Positions 37,911 through 46,883 of a DNA stretch of 64,000 bases are shown one piece after another (the stretch's first letter is position 1; each line of letters opens with the position of its first letter). The DNA is from Bacillus pumilus (GTDB lineage: Bacteria > Bacillota > Bacilli > Bacillales > Bacillaceae): contig NZ_CP027116.1 in the NCBI RefSeq assembly GCF_003431975.1, positions 930,001 through 994,000 on the forward strand. Direction: 5' to 3'. Made by a program: the position numbers and the translations under genes. Under the pieces are notes generated by a model, which did no database searches, was not told the DNA's origin, and saw only the letters and a list, made by a program, of their open reading frames with translations.

Positions 37911-37924
37911 AGGAGGAATGGTGA

Positions 37925-38671
37925 GTGGATCAATCAAAGGTGGAAGCGCTAAGAGAGAAATTAACGCAGGCTTCACATATTATGGTGCTTTCAGGTGCAG
38001 GTATGAGTACAGAATCGGGTATCCCTGATTTTAGATCAACGGGTGGCTTGTGGACTGAAGATACCGCCCGCATGGAGGCAATGAGCCGATCCTACTTTTT
38101 ATCAAATCCTCATCAATTCTGGCCGAAATTCAAGGAATTGTTTCAGATGAAAATGAGCGGGGAGTACGAGCCGAATAGTGGACATACCTTTTTAGCCAAC
38201 CTTGAGAAACAAGGAAAGCATGTGGATATTTTCACTCAAAATATCGACAGCCTGCATAAAAAGGCGGGAAGCCAGCATGTGTATGAACTCCACGGTTCCA
38301 TTCAAACAGCTACTTGCCCATCGTGCCATACGACATATGAACTTCCTTATTTATTAAAAGAAGAAGTGCCGGTATGTCAAAGAGTTTCCTCAGGAGGGCG
38401 CACATGTGGACGTGTGCTGAAAACGGATGTTGTCCTTTTCGGAGATAGAGTTCAACATCTTGATCAAGTAGAGAAATCACTTCAGCAAACAGACTTGCTA
38501 CTCGTTATGGGAACTTCCCTAGAAGTGGCGCCGGCAAGATATATTCCAGAAGATGCAGCTCAAAATCCTTCCATCTTCAAGGTGATGATGAATTTGAGTG
38601 AAACAGAATACGATCCATTGTTTGATCTTGTCTTTCATGAGCGAATTGGTGATCTCGTGAAAGCTTTATAA
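37925..38671 (+). CDS. srtN: SrtN NAD-dependent protein deacetylase (sirtuin)
   Basis: A 248-residue sirtuin with start GTG 37925 behind GGAGGAATGG. NAD-binding motifs are LSGAGMSTESGIPDFRST near 21-38 and FTQNIDSLHKKAG near 101. The catalytic His is in YELHGSIQ near 123, and four zinc Cys lie in CPSC and CQRV...CGR. Class-like residues after GAGxSxxSGIPDFR indicate deacetylase or deacylase action. In B. subtilis SrtN deacetylates acetyl-CoA synthetase. It shares an operon with yhdY and ends at a bidirectional terminator (38679-38708). Confidence 0.95.
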   Translation: MDQSKVEALREKLTQASHIMVLSGAGMSTESGIPDFRSTGGLWTEDTARMEAMSRSYFLSNPHQFWPKFKELFQMKMSGEYEPNSGHTFLANLEKQGKHVDIFTQNIDSLHKKAGSQHVYELHGSIQTATCPSCHTTYELPYLLKEEVPVCQRVSSGGRTCGRVLKTDVVLFGDRVQHLDQVEKSLQQTDLLLVMGTSLEVAPARYIPEDAAQNPSIFKVMMNLSETEYDPLFDLVFHERIGDLVKAL

Positions 38672-38710
38672 ATCATCAAAAAACCCGCATCCAATAGGTG
38701 CGGGTTTTCT

Positions 38711-39565
38711 TTATTGCTGCAGCGGCTTCATTGTTTCATCAAGGACTTCAAATGTATAGCCCTTCGCTTTTAGCTGTGTGATTAAACTGTTTAAGTATTT
38801 TGCTGTCGCTGGCTGATCGTGCATTAAGATGATCTTTGGTTCTTTTGGATGTTTTGTTTCTAGTACTTGTAGTTGATTTAATACCTCTGGCACATATTTT
38901 GAGCTTTTATATTTCCAATCAAGACTATCAATTGTCCAATCCCAGTAGACAAAGCCATTTTGTTTTAAACGAGCTTTTTGCTGATCAGTTAAATTTGGGA
39001 CGCTACCGTAAGGCGTTCTCACAAGATGGGTATACTCACCTGTGACAGAAGCCAAAATGCGCTGGTCTTCCTTCATCTCATGAACGGGGGAATCACTTTT
39101 TTGATAAAAGCGCTTCACATCATGTGTGATGCCGTGAAGCCCTAACTGATGTCCTTCTTGATGAAGTCTTTTCACAGCTGCGGGATGTTCCTTAATCTGC
39201 GGTCCAAGCATGAAGAATGTGGCCTTTACTTGGTGCGCCTTAAGAACATCTAACAGCTGATTCGATGTCGCTGATGGACCATCATCAAAAGTTAAAAAGA
39301 TCGTTTGATCCGTTACATGTTTGTTTGGGTTGATTTTAAAATGTGCATCTAATGTTTTCGTAGAATCATCTTTTGCTTTCAAACTTTGGCTTGTGTCTCG
39401 AAATTGACTGCTCGCAGACATTTCAGCCGGTTTGTCTGCTGCCTGCATATTGGTTTTCGATATATCCCAAATAAAAAAGAGGATCAGTGTCAGAATGACC
39501 AAACCAATCGCCTTTGAGAGCAGCAGCGTGTTTGAAGGTGTCTGTTTTTTCGTAGCCCGTTGCAT
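38711..39565 (-). CDS. yheN: YheN polysaccharide deacetylase (NodB domain)
   Basis: A 284-residue protein with an N-terminal membrane anchor (about 13-32, KAIGLVILTLILFFIWDI) and an outside NodB domain from about 90. The catalytic Asp and metal Asp are in FLTFDDGPSATSN near 95, the metal His pair in HGITHD near 145, and the last motifs in VRTPYG and ILMHDQPAT. It should remove acetyl groups from wall polysaccharide. ATG 39565 follows GGAGCG. Monocistronic in appearance. Confidence 0.9.
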   Translation of the reverse strand: MQRATKKQTPSNTLLLSKAIGLVILTLILFFIWDISKTNMQAADKPAEMSASSQFRDTSQSLKAKDDSTKTLDAHFKINPNKHVTDQTIFLTFDDGPSATSNQLLDVLKAHQVKATFFMLGPQIKEHPAAVKRLHQEGHQLGLHGITHDVKRFYQKSDSPVHEMKEDQRILASVTGEYTHLVRTPYGSVPNLTDQQKARLKQNGFVYWDWTIDSLDWKYKSSKYVPEVLNQLQVLETKHPKEPKIILMHDQPATAKYLNSLITQLKAKGYTFEVLDETMKPLQQ

Positions 39566-39861
39566 GACAATCGCTCCAATAAATCAAAAATTTGTGTCGA
39601 ATCATGTAGTAGATTCTGTCTTTTTTCGCTGTTTTTTGTCGTGTTCATATGGAGTAAGTATACAGGAAAAAAGAGCCTATGAATATAGAAGATGCTAAAA
39701 AATTGGAATCTTTTTGGTTATAAATCTATATTTGTTACAATGGAACGTTACCCTTTTAACATGATGTGAAATAATTCTGAATAATCATTGAAACGTACCC
39801 ATTTATCCGCTAAGATAGCATCAGACTCAACCATTAATGCGAAGCGAAGGGGAGATTCCGT

Positions 39862-40719
39862 ATGAAAGTATTGTATAATGGCGATTTCATTGAAAAAAAG
39901 GATGCGCATGTTGACATTGAAGACAGAGGCTATCAATTTGGTGACGGTGTCTATGAGGTCATCCGTGTATACAATGGGACTTTGTTTACATTAAAAGAGC
40001 ATACAGAGCGTTTGTTCAAGAGTGCAAAAGAAATCGGCATTCATCTTCAAGGTGCAGTATCAGATATGGAAGAAAAGTTAAAACAGCTTGTTGCCCACAA
40101 CCAATTAACAGATGGCGGTGTGTATATTCAAGTTACGCGGGGCGTCGCACCTCGTAAACATCAATATGGCGACTCTCTCACTCCTCAAATCACAGCATAT
40201 ACGTTCCAGGTGAAAAAGCCTGTTCAAGAGCAGACAGCTGGTGCAAAGGCATTATTATCTGAGGACCTTCGCTGGTTAAGATGTGATATTAAAAGTTTAA
40301 ACCTCTTATATAATGTCATGGAAAAGCAGAAAGCATCTGAAGCCGGTGCGTTTGAAGCCATACTATTGAGAGATGGTTTTGTGACCGAGGGAACCTCCTC
40401 GAATGTATATGCCGTCATTGATGGTGTGATTCGCACGCATCCATCAAATAATCTTATTTTAAATGGTATTACCCGTAGAAAGCTTCTTGAGGTATGTGAA
40501 GAAGAGGGATACCGTGTTGAAGAAACTCGGATAAGCAAAGAAGAGCTGCTCCGCGCACAGGAAATCTTTATTAGTTCGACGACGGCTGAAGTCATTCCGA
40601 TTGTAGACATCGATGGCCAGCCAGTAGGGGAAGGCGTTCCAGGAGAGACGACAAAACGTGTACAGGAAGGCTTCCAGCAAAAAATTAAACATGAAAGTGA
40701 AGCATCAATTTCTTCATAA
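39862..40719 (+). CDS. dat: D-amino acid transaminase Dat
   Basis: A 285-residue fold-type IV PLP enzyme, ATG after [30 protein letters not shown] near 21-39 is the family start, the Schiff-base Lys is in [11 protein letters not shown] near 146, and the cofactor Glu in EGTSSNVY near 177. It makes D-glutamate from D-alanine and 2-oxoglutarate for peptidoglycan. In B. subtilis it is yheM. nhaC, which follows there, is missing, and nhaX is on the opposite strand across a shared terminator (40723-40757). Confidence 0.95.
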   Translation: MKVLYNGDFIEKKDAHVDIEDRGYQFGDGVYEVIRVYNGTLFTLKEHTERLFKSAKEIGIHLQGAVSDMEEKLKQLVAHNQLTDGGVYIQVTRGVAPRKHQYGDSLTPQITAYTFQVKKPVQEQTAGAKALLSEDLRWLRCDIKSLNLLYNVMEKQKASEAGAFEAILLRDGFVTEGTSSNVYAVIDGVIRTHPSNNLILNGITRRKLLEVCEEEGYRVEETRISKEELLRAQEIFISSTTAEVIPIVDIDGQPVGEGVPGETTKRVQEGFQQKIKHESEASISS

Positions 40720-40766
40720 ATAAAAAAGAGGCTGTAAACCAATGTTTACAGCCTCTTGTGATCCAT

Positions 40767-41273
40767 TTATTTTACAATAAGCACAGGTATATCTGATTTT
40801 GATGATAACTTTTCACTTACACTGCCAAATAGCATTTTTTTCAATCTACTTTGGTCACGTGCTCCCATGACGATGAGGTCTGCTGATATGTCTTCAGCAT
40901 ATTTAATAATCGCTTCCGCTGGTTCCCCCTCAACAATGTCAATGGCAGCTTCAAACTGCTCCTCATTTAAAAGCATTCTTGCTTCTGCAACGACTTCTTC
41001 TGTATGATCTTCAAAAATCAAGGGGCTTTGCTGTTCATCATGAGGTACATATACAGGGGGTGTTTGAAGATCTGCTGTGCCGCCACCGATATAAGCTCCA
41101 CCAGTCATTGGGCGAGGTGCATCAAACACCTGTCTGCTTGATTTGCTATCATAGGCGTAGGCAACGGTCAGCTCGGCATGCAAGGTTTTGGCTAAAGCGA
41201 TTGCCTTTTTTAATGCTTTCTTACTGTCTTCATGTCCATCAAACGCAACGACCATCCGATCAGCTTGAAACAA
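40767..41273 (-). CDS. nhaX: NhaX, universal stress protein (UspA) family
   Basis: I start at TTG 41273 (MFQADRMVVAFDG) since AAAGGA lies nine bases before it and touches the earlier ATG 41282. The 168-residue protein has the UspA fold with the ATP-type motif GARDQSRLKKMLFGSVSEKL (G-2x-G-9x-G-S), and an inserted Gly/Pro-rich loop near 55-80. In B. subtilis nhaX is next to the Na+/H+ antiporter gene nhaC, absent here. The role is unknown. Confidence 0.88.
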   Translation of the reverse strand: MFQADRMVVAFDGHEDSKKALKKAIALAKTLHAELTVAYAYDSKSSRQVFDAPRPMTGGAYIGGGTADLQTPPVYVPHDEQQSPLIFEDHTEEVVAEARMLLNEEQFEAAIDIVEGEPAEAIIKYAEDISADLIVMGARDQSRLKKMLFGSVSEKLSSKSDIPVLIVK

Positions 41274-41390
41274 TGTCCTCATTCCTTTCAAAAGGAGTCT
41301 TTACACTCATGGTATACCCGTTATCAGAAAAAGATACACATGAAGGTGATGAACTTTTTGTTAGAAAATTTCATTTATTGAAAAATATTT

Positions 41391-41420
41391 ATTGACAAAA
41401 TAGTGACAGCCACTATAAGA
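41391..41420 (+). promoter_or_regulatory. promoter of the bmrB-bmrCD leader
   Basis: TTGACA, 16 bases, TATAAG (within about 41393-41420), starting the transcript that carries the leader ORF at 41456. Confidence 0.75.
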
Positions 41421-41455
41421 TGAAAAGGATTAAAGAGCCAAAAGGAGGAAATGTC

Positions 41456-41560
41456 ATGTGTAACATTGGAAGAATGAAATCAAACTGCATGAATGGGTTG
41501 ATTCACGTGACAATTACACCTTCATTGGTCATTGAAAAGGAACTCGTATGTTCCAATTGA
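41456..41560 (+). CDS. bmrB: BmrB-type leader peptide upstream of bmrCD
   Basis: ATG 41456 follows AAAGGAGG at ideal distance and encodes 34 residues, MCNIGRMKSN...IEKELVCSN. It is too regular in signals to be chance: promoter, ribosome site, then a terminator 14 bases after the stop. In B. subtilis the small gene bmrB (yheJ) is translated to control bmrCD by ribosome-mediated attenuation, and this ORF is in the same place. It is shorter than the roughly 54-residue BmrB I recall. The last codons form the GGAAC/GTTCC hairpin (41539-41554). Confidence 0.8.
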   Translation: MCNIGRMKSNCMNGLIHVTITPSLVIEKELVCSN

Positions 41561-41663
41561 TTAGATGAATCAAGGCGTATGTTGCGTATTTGTCAACATG
41601 CGCCTTTTTATCATGTATGAAAGAGGCGTACCAGATAGCTGGTGGCCTCTTTTTTTGTTGTAT
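41539..41663 (+). terminator. bmrCD attenuator: two tandem intrinsic terminators with a competing repeat
   Basis: Terminator 1 is GGCGTATGTTG/CAACATGCGCC (41574-41584 with 41594-41604, one G-U pair) plus TTTTTAT. CGTATGTT from its left arm is repeated exactly inside the leader ORF (41545-41552), where it is held in GGAAC/GTTCC. A third hairpin TTGATT/AATCAA (41557-41573) covers the stop codon. Terminator 2, AGAGGC/GCCTCT with an inner ACCAG/CTGGT and TTTTTTT, lies at about 41630-41660. Confidence 0.8.
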
Positions 41664-41726
41664 TCATTTCGTCATACGAAATAAAGAGATGAAGATCAAC
41701 AAGTAAATGAAGAGGAGTGAAAGCAT

Positions 41727-41810
41727 GTGAATATGCCAAAAGCAAGACAAATGACCAATACCAAAAAAACGAAACAAGGTGACAGCCAGGAAAGTCTAGA
41801 AAGCGGCTAG
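41727..41810 (+). CDS. possible 27-residue ORF before bmrC
   Basis: GTG 41727 follows GAGGAG and encodes MNMPKARQMTNTKKTKQGDS... to TAG, very polar and basic at the start. It lies after both leader terminators and ends 21 bases before bmrC. It could couple translation into bmrC or be a small spore-type protein. I do not recognise it. Confidence 0.4.
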   Translation: MNMPKARQMTNTKKTKQGDSQESLESG

Positions 41811-41831
41811 CTTTAAAAAGGAGAGACAAAC

Positions 41832-43589
41832 ATGTTTTCAGTTTTCGCAAAATTAGGCTGGTTCTTTAAACAAGAGTGGAGGCGTTATACGATCGCCATT
41901 ACGCTCCTGCTCATTGTGAATGTGCTTGAAATGCTGCCGCCAAGGTATCTTGGGCAGGCAGTTGATGATATTCGTTCAGGTCAATTTACAACATCCAGTA
42001 TTGTGTTTTATGTTACCATTTTTTGCTTACTAGGTGTCGTCGTCTATACACTTACATACTTTTGGATGTACCAGTTATTTGGCGGCGCAAATGTCATGGA
42101 GCGTGTGATGCGCGGGAAACTCATGCGTCACTTACTTAAAATGACACCTACCTTCTATGAAAAGAAAAAAACCGGAAACTTAATGGCATTAGGTACAAAT
42201 GATTTGAATGCTGTGGCTCTAACGACTGGTTTTGGCGTTCTGACATTGGTTGATTCCACTGCCTATATGCTAATGATCTTTTTTACGATGGGACTGACGA
42301 TTAGCTGGAAATTAACCTTAATGGCGATCATCCCTATGCCGCTGATGGCGCTCTTGATTGCGTTTTATGGAAGTAAGATTCATGATCGCTTTACAGTCGC
42401 TCAAGATGCATTTGGTGATATGAACGATCGCGTCCTTGAATCAGTCGCAGGCGTCCGGGTCATCCGATCTTTTGTACAGGAGAAACAGGACGTCGAACGC
42501 TTTCGCCAAATGACCGATGACGTATTTCAAAAAAACATGCGAGTGGCAATCATCGACTCATTATTTGAGCCGACAGTGAAATTACTTGTAGGGATCAGTT
42601 ACTTAATTGGAATTGGCTACGGAGCCTATCTTGTGTTCCAAAGTGATTTAACGATTGGTGAGCTTGTCGCATTTAACGTTTATCTTGGTATGATGATCTG
42701 GCCAATGTTTGCGATCGGCGAATTGATTAATATTATGCAGAGAGGAAATGCGTCGTTAGACCGGTTGAATCATACACTCAGCTACAAGCCGGATGTCACA
42801 GACGCTTCTCACACAAAAACGTTACAAGAGCCTGGGGATATTCAGTTTGATCATGTGACTTTCAGGTATCCAACGTCCTCTAAAGATAATTTAATAGATG
42901 TGTCCTTTACAGTACAAAAAGGGCAGACGATTGGGATTACAGGCAAAACAGGAAGCGGCAAAACCACTATCGTAAAACAGCTATTGCGCCAGTATCCAAC
43001 GGGTGATGGTCAAATACTACTATCAGGTGTTCCAATCCAAGAGATTGAATTGGATCAGCTATTTCAATGGATCGGGTACGTACCGCAGGATCATATTCTT
43101 TTTTCAAAAAGTGTAGAAGAGAATATGCGCTTTGGTCATCGGGATGCAAAACAAGATGAATTGGCACAAGCGATCAAGGACGCTTATTTTGAAAAGGATT
43201 TACGCCTTTTGCCAGAGGGTCTCGAAACGATGGTTGGGGAAAAAGGTGTGGCACTATCAGGCGGACAAAAGCAGCGAATTTCTATCGCACGTGCCCTATT
43301 AATCGACCCTGACATTTTGATTTTGGATGACTCGCTTTCTGCGGTAGATGCAAAAACAGAAACCGCTATTTTAGAAAATTTAAGGCAAAATCGTCATGGG
43401 AAAACGACATTTATTACGACTCATCGTCTATCAGCTGTTGAGCATGCGGATCTCATACTTGTCATGGAAGAAGGCCGCATTGTCCAAAAGGGCACTCACG
43501 AAGAGCTTATTCAGCAAGATGGATGGTACAAAGAACAATTTCTGCGTCAGCAGCTGACAAATCAGCTGGAAGGAGGGGATGAGGCATGA
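41832..43589 (+). CDS. bmrC: BmrC, non-canonical half of the BmrCD multidrug ABC exporter
   Basis: A 585-residue type IV ABC exporter half, ATG after AAAGGAGAGAC. Six membrane helices (about 15-310) precede the ATPase with Walker A GKTGSGKTT near 372, signature ALSGGQKQR near 475 and Walker B ILILDDSLSAVDA near 497. The residue after Walker B is Asp, not the catalytic Glu, so this ATP site is degenerate, as in known BmrC. It pairs with BmrD, whose start overlaps its stop by four bases. Expression is set by the upstream attenuator. Confidence 0.94.
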   Translation: MFSVFAKLGWFFKQEWRRYTIAITLLLIVNVLEMLPPRYLGQAVDDIRSGQFTTSSIVFYVTIFCLLGVVVYTLTYFWMYQLFGGANVMERVMRGKLMRHLLKMTPTFYEKKKTGNLMALGTNDLNAVALTTGFGVLTLVDSTAYMLMIFFTMGLTISWKLTLMAIIPMPLMALLIAFYGSKIHDRFTVAQDAFGDMNDRVLESVAGVRVIRSFVQEKQDVERFRQMTDDVFQKNMRVAIIDSLFEPTVKLLVGISYLIGIGYGAYLVFQSDLTIGELVAFNVYLGMMIWPMFAIGELINIMQRGNASLDRLNHTLSYKPDVTDASHTKTLQEPGDIQFDHVTFRYPTSSKDNLIDVSFTVQKGQTIGITGKTGSGKTTIVKQLLRQYPTGDGQILLSGVPIQEIELDQLFQWIGYVPQDHILFSKSVEENMRFGHRDAKQDELAQAIKDAYFEKDLRLLPEGLETMVGEKGVALSGGQKQRISIARALLIDPDILILDDSLSAVDAKTETAILENLRQNRHGKTTFITTHRLSAVEHADLILVMEEGRIVQKGTHEELIQQDGWYKEQFLRQQLTNQLEGGDEA

Positions 43590-45604
43590 CAACAGGAAGA
43601 AGACTCCTTGCCTACGCACTCCTATATAAGAAAGTACTGTCTGTTGCCTTGATCTTTCTCATCATTGCAGTAGGTGCTGAGCTGACAGGACCTTTTATTG
43701 GGAAGAAAATGATTGATGATCATATTTTAGGTGTAGAAAAGCCGTATGTCGAGGTCAATGAAAAAACAGATAAAACCGTTTATTACCAGGGAAATAACTA
43801 TATACGAAGCGATCGATTAGACAATGGGATGGAACCGGGAAAACAAATCAATGTCGTGCAAGTCGGATTCGGTTACTATTTTGTGAATGAGCCGATTCAC
43901 TTTGATGGAAACCGAAAGATCTCGGGAGATCAGCTCACCATTGAAAACGGAAAAGAGCGCGAGACCTATCAAGTACAGCGTTTATCAAAAGAGGAAATTT
44001 TCTCTTTTTATCAGCCGGAAATCAGTGGTTTGGTCCAGCTTGTGTTATTTTACCTAGGGCTTCTCGTCATTGCGATTTTCTTTCAGTATGCACAGCATTA
44101 TTTGCTTCAGCGGATAGCCAATCGAATTATTCAAAAAATGAGGGTAGATGTATTTGAACATATTCAAACGCTGCCTATCCGGTATTTTGATAATTTACCG
44201 GCTGGAAAGGTTGTAGCGAGGATTACCAATGATACAGAAACCATTCGTGATTTATATGTAACAGTTCTCGCTAATTTCGTAACGAGTGCGATTTACATGA
44301 TTGGGATTTATATTGCCATGTTTTTATTAAATGTGAAGCTGGCACTCATTTGTTTGGTGGCGGTACCGATTATTTTCTTATGGTCGATGACCTACAGAAA
44401 GTTCGCATCAGTGTATAATCACCGTATTCGTTCCATCATTAGTGACATCAATGCGAAGCTAAATGAAGCGATTCAAGGGATGACCATCATTCAAGCGTTT
44501 CGCCATGAAAAAGTGACGAAAGAGGAATTCGATGAGCTGAACAACAATCACTTTCGTTATCAGCGAAAGATGCTTCATTTAAATTCACTTCTGTCTCATA
44601 ACTTGGTAAACCTGCTTCGGAATTTAGCATATGTGGCACTCATTTGGTATTTTGGCGGTGCATCCTTAAGTGCGACGGGCATTGTGTCAATTGGTGTGCT
44701 CTATGCATTTGTCGATTATTTAAATCGATTATTTCAGCCGATTACAGGCATTGTGAATCAATTTTCGAGATTAGAATTAGCAAGGGTCTCATCCGAAAGG
44801 GTTTTCCGATTACTAGATGAGCCCGGAACAACAGTAGAAGAACCTGTTGAGAAGGAAATGGAGGGACACGTTCAGTTCCAAGATGTCACCTTTGCTTATA
44901 ATGAAGGGAAAAATGTATTAAAAAACATTACGTTTGAGGCCAAAAAAGGCCAAACGGTTGCCCTTGTGGGGCATACTGGTTCTGGGAAAAGCTCGATTAT
45001 GAACTTGCTTTTGCGTTTTTATGATATTCAGCAAGGAGACATTCTCATAGATGGGGAAAGCATTTATCACCAGTCACGCCAAACGCTACGTAAACAAATG
45101 GGCATTGTGCTTCAAGACCCGTATTTATTTTCTGGAACGATTGCATCCAATGTCAGCTTAGGAAATGAAGACATTAAAAGAGAAACGATTGAATCCTCAT
45201 TAAAGCAAGTAGGCGCAACAGAGTTATTGAAGCACCTGCCAGAGGGATTCGATGAACCAGTCGTTGAAAAGGGAAGTACTCTTTCCTCAGGAGAACGTCA
45301 GTTAATCTCATTTGCCCGTGCACTAGCGTATGATCCAGCGATCTTAATTTTAGATGAAGCCACCGCAAACATTGACACAGAAACAGAAGCGATCATTCAG
45401 CGAGCGCTTGATGTCGTCAAAGAAGGTAGAACGACTTTTGTCATTGCTCACCGATTATCCACTATTAAGAAAGCTGATACGATTTTGGTATTAGAAAAAG
45501 GTGAAATTGTCGAGCGAGGCAGTCATGATCAACTCATGCAGCAAGAAGGGCTGTATGCGCAAATGTACGAACTGCAAAAGGGTACTGTGGCAAACAGCAG
45601 ATGA
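43586..45604 (+). CDS. bmrD: BmrD, catalytic half of the BmrCD multidrug ABC exporter
   Basis: A 672-residue exporter half. Between membrane helices 1 and 2 lies an extra outside domain of about 100 residues (about 45-145, rich in charged and Tyr residues), the hallmark of BmrD. The ATPase has Walker A GHTGSGKSS near 466, signature TLSSGERQL near 569 and Walker B ILILDEATANID near 590 with the catalytic Glu. BmrCD expels drugs such as doxorubicin and dyes in B. subtilis. It ends at a strong bidirectional terminator (45611-45647). Confidence 0.94.
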   Translation: MTTGRRLLAYALLYKKVLSVALIFLIIAVGAELTGPFIGKKMIDDHILGVEKPYVEVNEKTDKTVYYQGNNYIRSDRLDNGMEPGKQINVVQVGFGYYFVNEPIHFDGNRKISGDQLTIENGKERETYQVQRLSKEEIFSFYQPEISGLVQLVLFYLGLLVIAIFFQYAQHYLLQRIANRIIQKMRVDVFEHIQTLPIRYFDNLPAGKVVARITNDTETIRDLYVTVLANFVTSAIYMIGIYIAMFLLNVKLALICLVAVPIIFLWSMTYRKFASVYNHRIRSIISDINAKLNEAIQGMTIIQAFRHEKVTKEEFDELNNNHFRYQRKMLHLNSLLSHNLVNLLRNLAYVALIWYFGGASLSATGIVSIGVLYAFVDYLNRLFQPITGIVNQFSRLELARVSSERVFRLLDEPGTTVEEPVEKEMEGHVQFQDVTFAYNEGKNVLKNITFEAKKGQTVALVGHTGSGKSSIMNLLLRFYDIQQGDILIDGESIYHQSRQTLRKQMGIVLQDPYLFSGTIASNVSLGNEDIKRETIESSLKQVGATELLKHLPEGFDEPVVEKGSTLSSGERQLISFARALAYDPAILILDEATANIDTETEAIIQRALDVVKEGRTTFVIAHRLSTIKKADTILVLEKGEIVERGSHDQLMQQEGLYAQMYELQKGTVANSR

Positions 45605-45675
45605 ATAACAAAAAAGTCGAGGATACTTATCTAGCCTCGACTTTTTTCGTTATATTAATTGCACGAGCTGCATCA

Positions 45676-46293
45676 TTAATATGAGATGCCGACGCGTTGA
45701 TGTACAAATTCCTTCGAATTTAACTGCTGATATAAAAAGTGTGCGGTATCTTCAACTGAAATTTTCTTTCCATCTATAGGGAGAAAATCTTTCTCATAGC
45801 GATATGACCGTGTCACTTCTCCATCTGGTAAATAGGTTGGACAAATAATCGTCCAATCTAGATCAGTCGATTGAAGAATTTCAAACGCTTTGGCATGCTC
45901 TTTAGCTGCTCGGGACGTAGTCCGTCTTGATTCATTTGTTTCAAAACGGTAAAGCTCAGGCTGCTGCCTTGCTTTTAAAATCCCTGCTGTACCAATTGTG
46001 ATAATTCTTGATGTATTTGTTTGCTTCATGGCTTGTACGATATGCTCCATGGAAACAGATAAAGTATCATCACCATCTGTTGATAGACAGCTCACAACAA
46101 TATCTGCTCCTTTGATCGTTTCAAGCACATCTTCTCGATTTCTTGAATTGCCGGTGACTTGAAACATACCCGCAAGCATTTCTTCTCGGTTTGTCCGAAT
46201 CAATGAACGAACCATGTAACGATCATCTACTTGAACGAAACGAAGAAATGCTTGTCCTACACGTCCATGAGCACCGAAAAGAGCTATTTTCAT
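45676..46293 (-). CDS. yheG: YheG, NAD(P)-binding (NmrA/SDR-like) protein
   Basis: Start 46293 (MKIALFGAHGRVGQ) behind GGAGGG; the upstream frame has no ribosome site. The 205-residue protein has the atypical nucleotide motif FGAHGRVGQAFLRF and DIVVSCLSTDGDD, with WTIICPTYLPDG near 155, as in BVR-B/NmrA-like reductases. The substrate is unknown. It matches B. subtilis YheG in length and place. Confidence 0.88.
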   Translation of the reverse strand: MKIALFGAHGRVGQAFLRFVQVDDRYMVRSLIRTNREEMLAGMFQVTGNSRNREDVLETIKGADIVVSCLSTDGDDTLSVSMEHIVQAMKQTNTSRIITIGTAGILKARQQPELYRFETNESRRTTSRAAKEHAKAFEILQSTDLDWTIICPTYLPDGEVTRSYRYEKDFLPIDGKKISVEDTAHFLYQQLNSKEFVHQRVGISY

Positions 46294-46350
46294 CTGTTCG
46301 ATCCCTCCACTACATACTATAAGTGAAAAGAACCCAAAATGGTACAACTT

Positions 46351-46467
46351 TTATGTGATGCTTTTTTTATAAAGGTGAAAGGACCGAATACTATGAGCAT
46401 ATTCACATAATAGAGAGATCCCTACAAATTGTAGAAGTTCAAAGTTCATACCGGAAATAATGTCCAT
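46351..46467 (-). CDS. yheF: YheF-like small protein
   Basis: ATG 46467 follows GGAGCGGATC and gives 38 residues, MDIISGMNFELLQFVGISLL..., with one possible membrane or amphipathic segment (8-22) and a basic tail YKKSIT. The place between yheG and sspB and the size fit B. subtilis YheF (about 41 residues), of unknown function. The frame also extends upstream, but without a ribosome site. Confidence 0.7.
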   Translation of the reverse strand: MDIISGMNFELLQFVGISLLCEYAHSIRSFHLYKKSIT

Positions 46468-46579
46468 GAAGATCCGCTCCTTTCTACTACATGATATGAG
46501 CTGGAAAGGGGATTGGTGAGGGATAAAAATAAAAAAAGAAGACACCTTAAGAGGTGCCTTCTATGATCCAGATATGAAA

Positions 46580-46783
46580 TTAAGCTTTTGTTCCACCCAT
46601 GTTTTGTTGAGCGTAAGATACAAGACGTTTTGTGATTTCTCCACCAACTGAACCGTTAGCACGAGCTGTTGTGTCTGCTCCAAGGTTAACGCCAAATTCA
46701 GAAGCGATTTCGTATTTCATTTGATCGATTGCTTGCGCTGCTCCAGGAACTAGTAATTGATTTGAACTATTAGAATTTGCCAT
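46580..46783 (-). CDS. sspB: SspB alpha/beta-type small acid-soluble spore protein
   Basis: Start 46783 ([15 protein letters not shown]) after AAAGGAGATTC; 67 residues, the length of B. subtilis SspB. Both SASP signatures are present: the GPR cleavage site [19 protein letters not shown] near 26-44 and [14 protein letters not shown] near 45-58. It coats spore DNA in an A-like form and is later digested for amino acids. A sigma-G promoter at 46907-46935 drives it, leaving a leader of roughly 115 bases, long for a SASP gene, which folds into a cloverleaf. Confidence 0.96.
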   Translation of the reverse strand: MANSNSSNQLLVPGAAQAIDQMKYEIASEFGVNLGADTTARANGSVGGEITKRLVSYAQQNMGGTKA

Positions 46784-46818
46784 GATGTGAATCTCCTTTT
46801 TGTATATGATTTGTTTTT

Positions 46819-46883
46819 TGGTTGGGTTTGCTGGAATCGCACCAGCCAAATGATTAAGTCATTTGCCGCTTGGCGAAACCCAA
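46819..46883 (-). ncRNA. tRNA-like cloverleaf in the sspB leader (pseudo-tRNA candidate)
   Basis: On the minus strand TTGGGTTT (46883-46876) pairs with AAACCCAA (46829-46822), enclosing CGC/GCG (46875-46867), CAAATGA/TCATTTG (46865-46847) and GCTGG/CCAGC (46846-46830) with almost no unpaired junction bases. The last arm has a seven-base loop TGCGATT, one change from the T-loop pattern TTCRANY. GCCAAGCGG looks like a D-arm. CCA follows at 46821-46819. The anticodon arm is irregular, so it is unlikely to be a working tRNA. Confidence 0.5.

Noticed and set aside
39566..39861. ECF promoter for dat (TGAAAC near 39790)
   Set aside because: No CGTC-type -10 at 16-17 bases; the spacing to CGCT is too short.
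46784..46800. Sigma-G -10 (CATATAC) right before the sspB ribosome site
   Set aside because: It has no -35 at the right distance and would place the transcript start in the Shine-Dalgarno; the site at 46907-46935 fits far better.
46819..46883. Functional tRNA gene call
   Set aside because: Too short, with no variable loop, a minimal D-arm and an anticodon loop lacking U33; kept only as a tRNA-like element.
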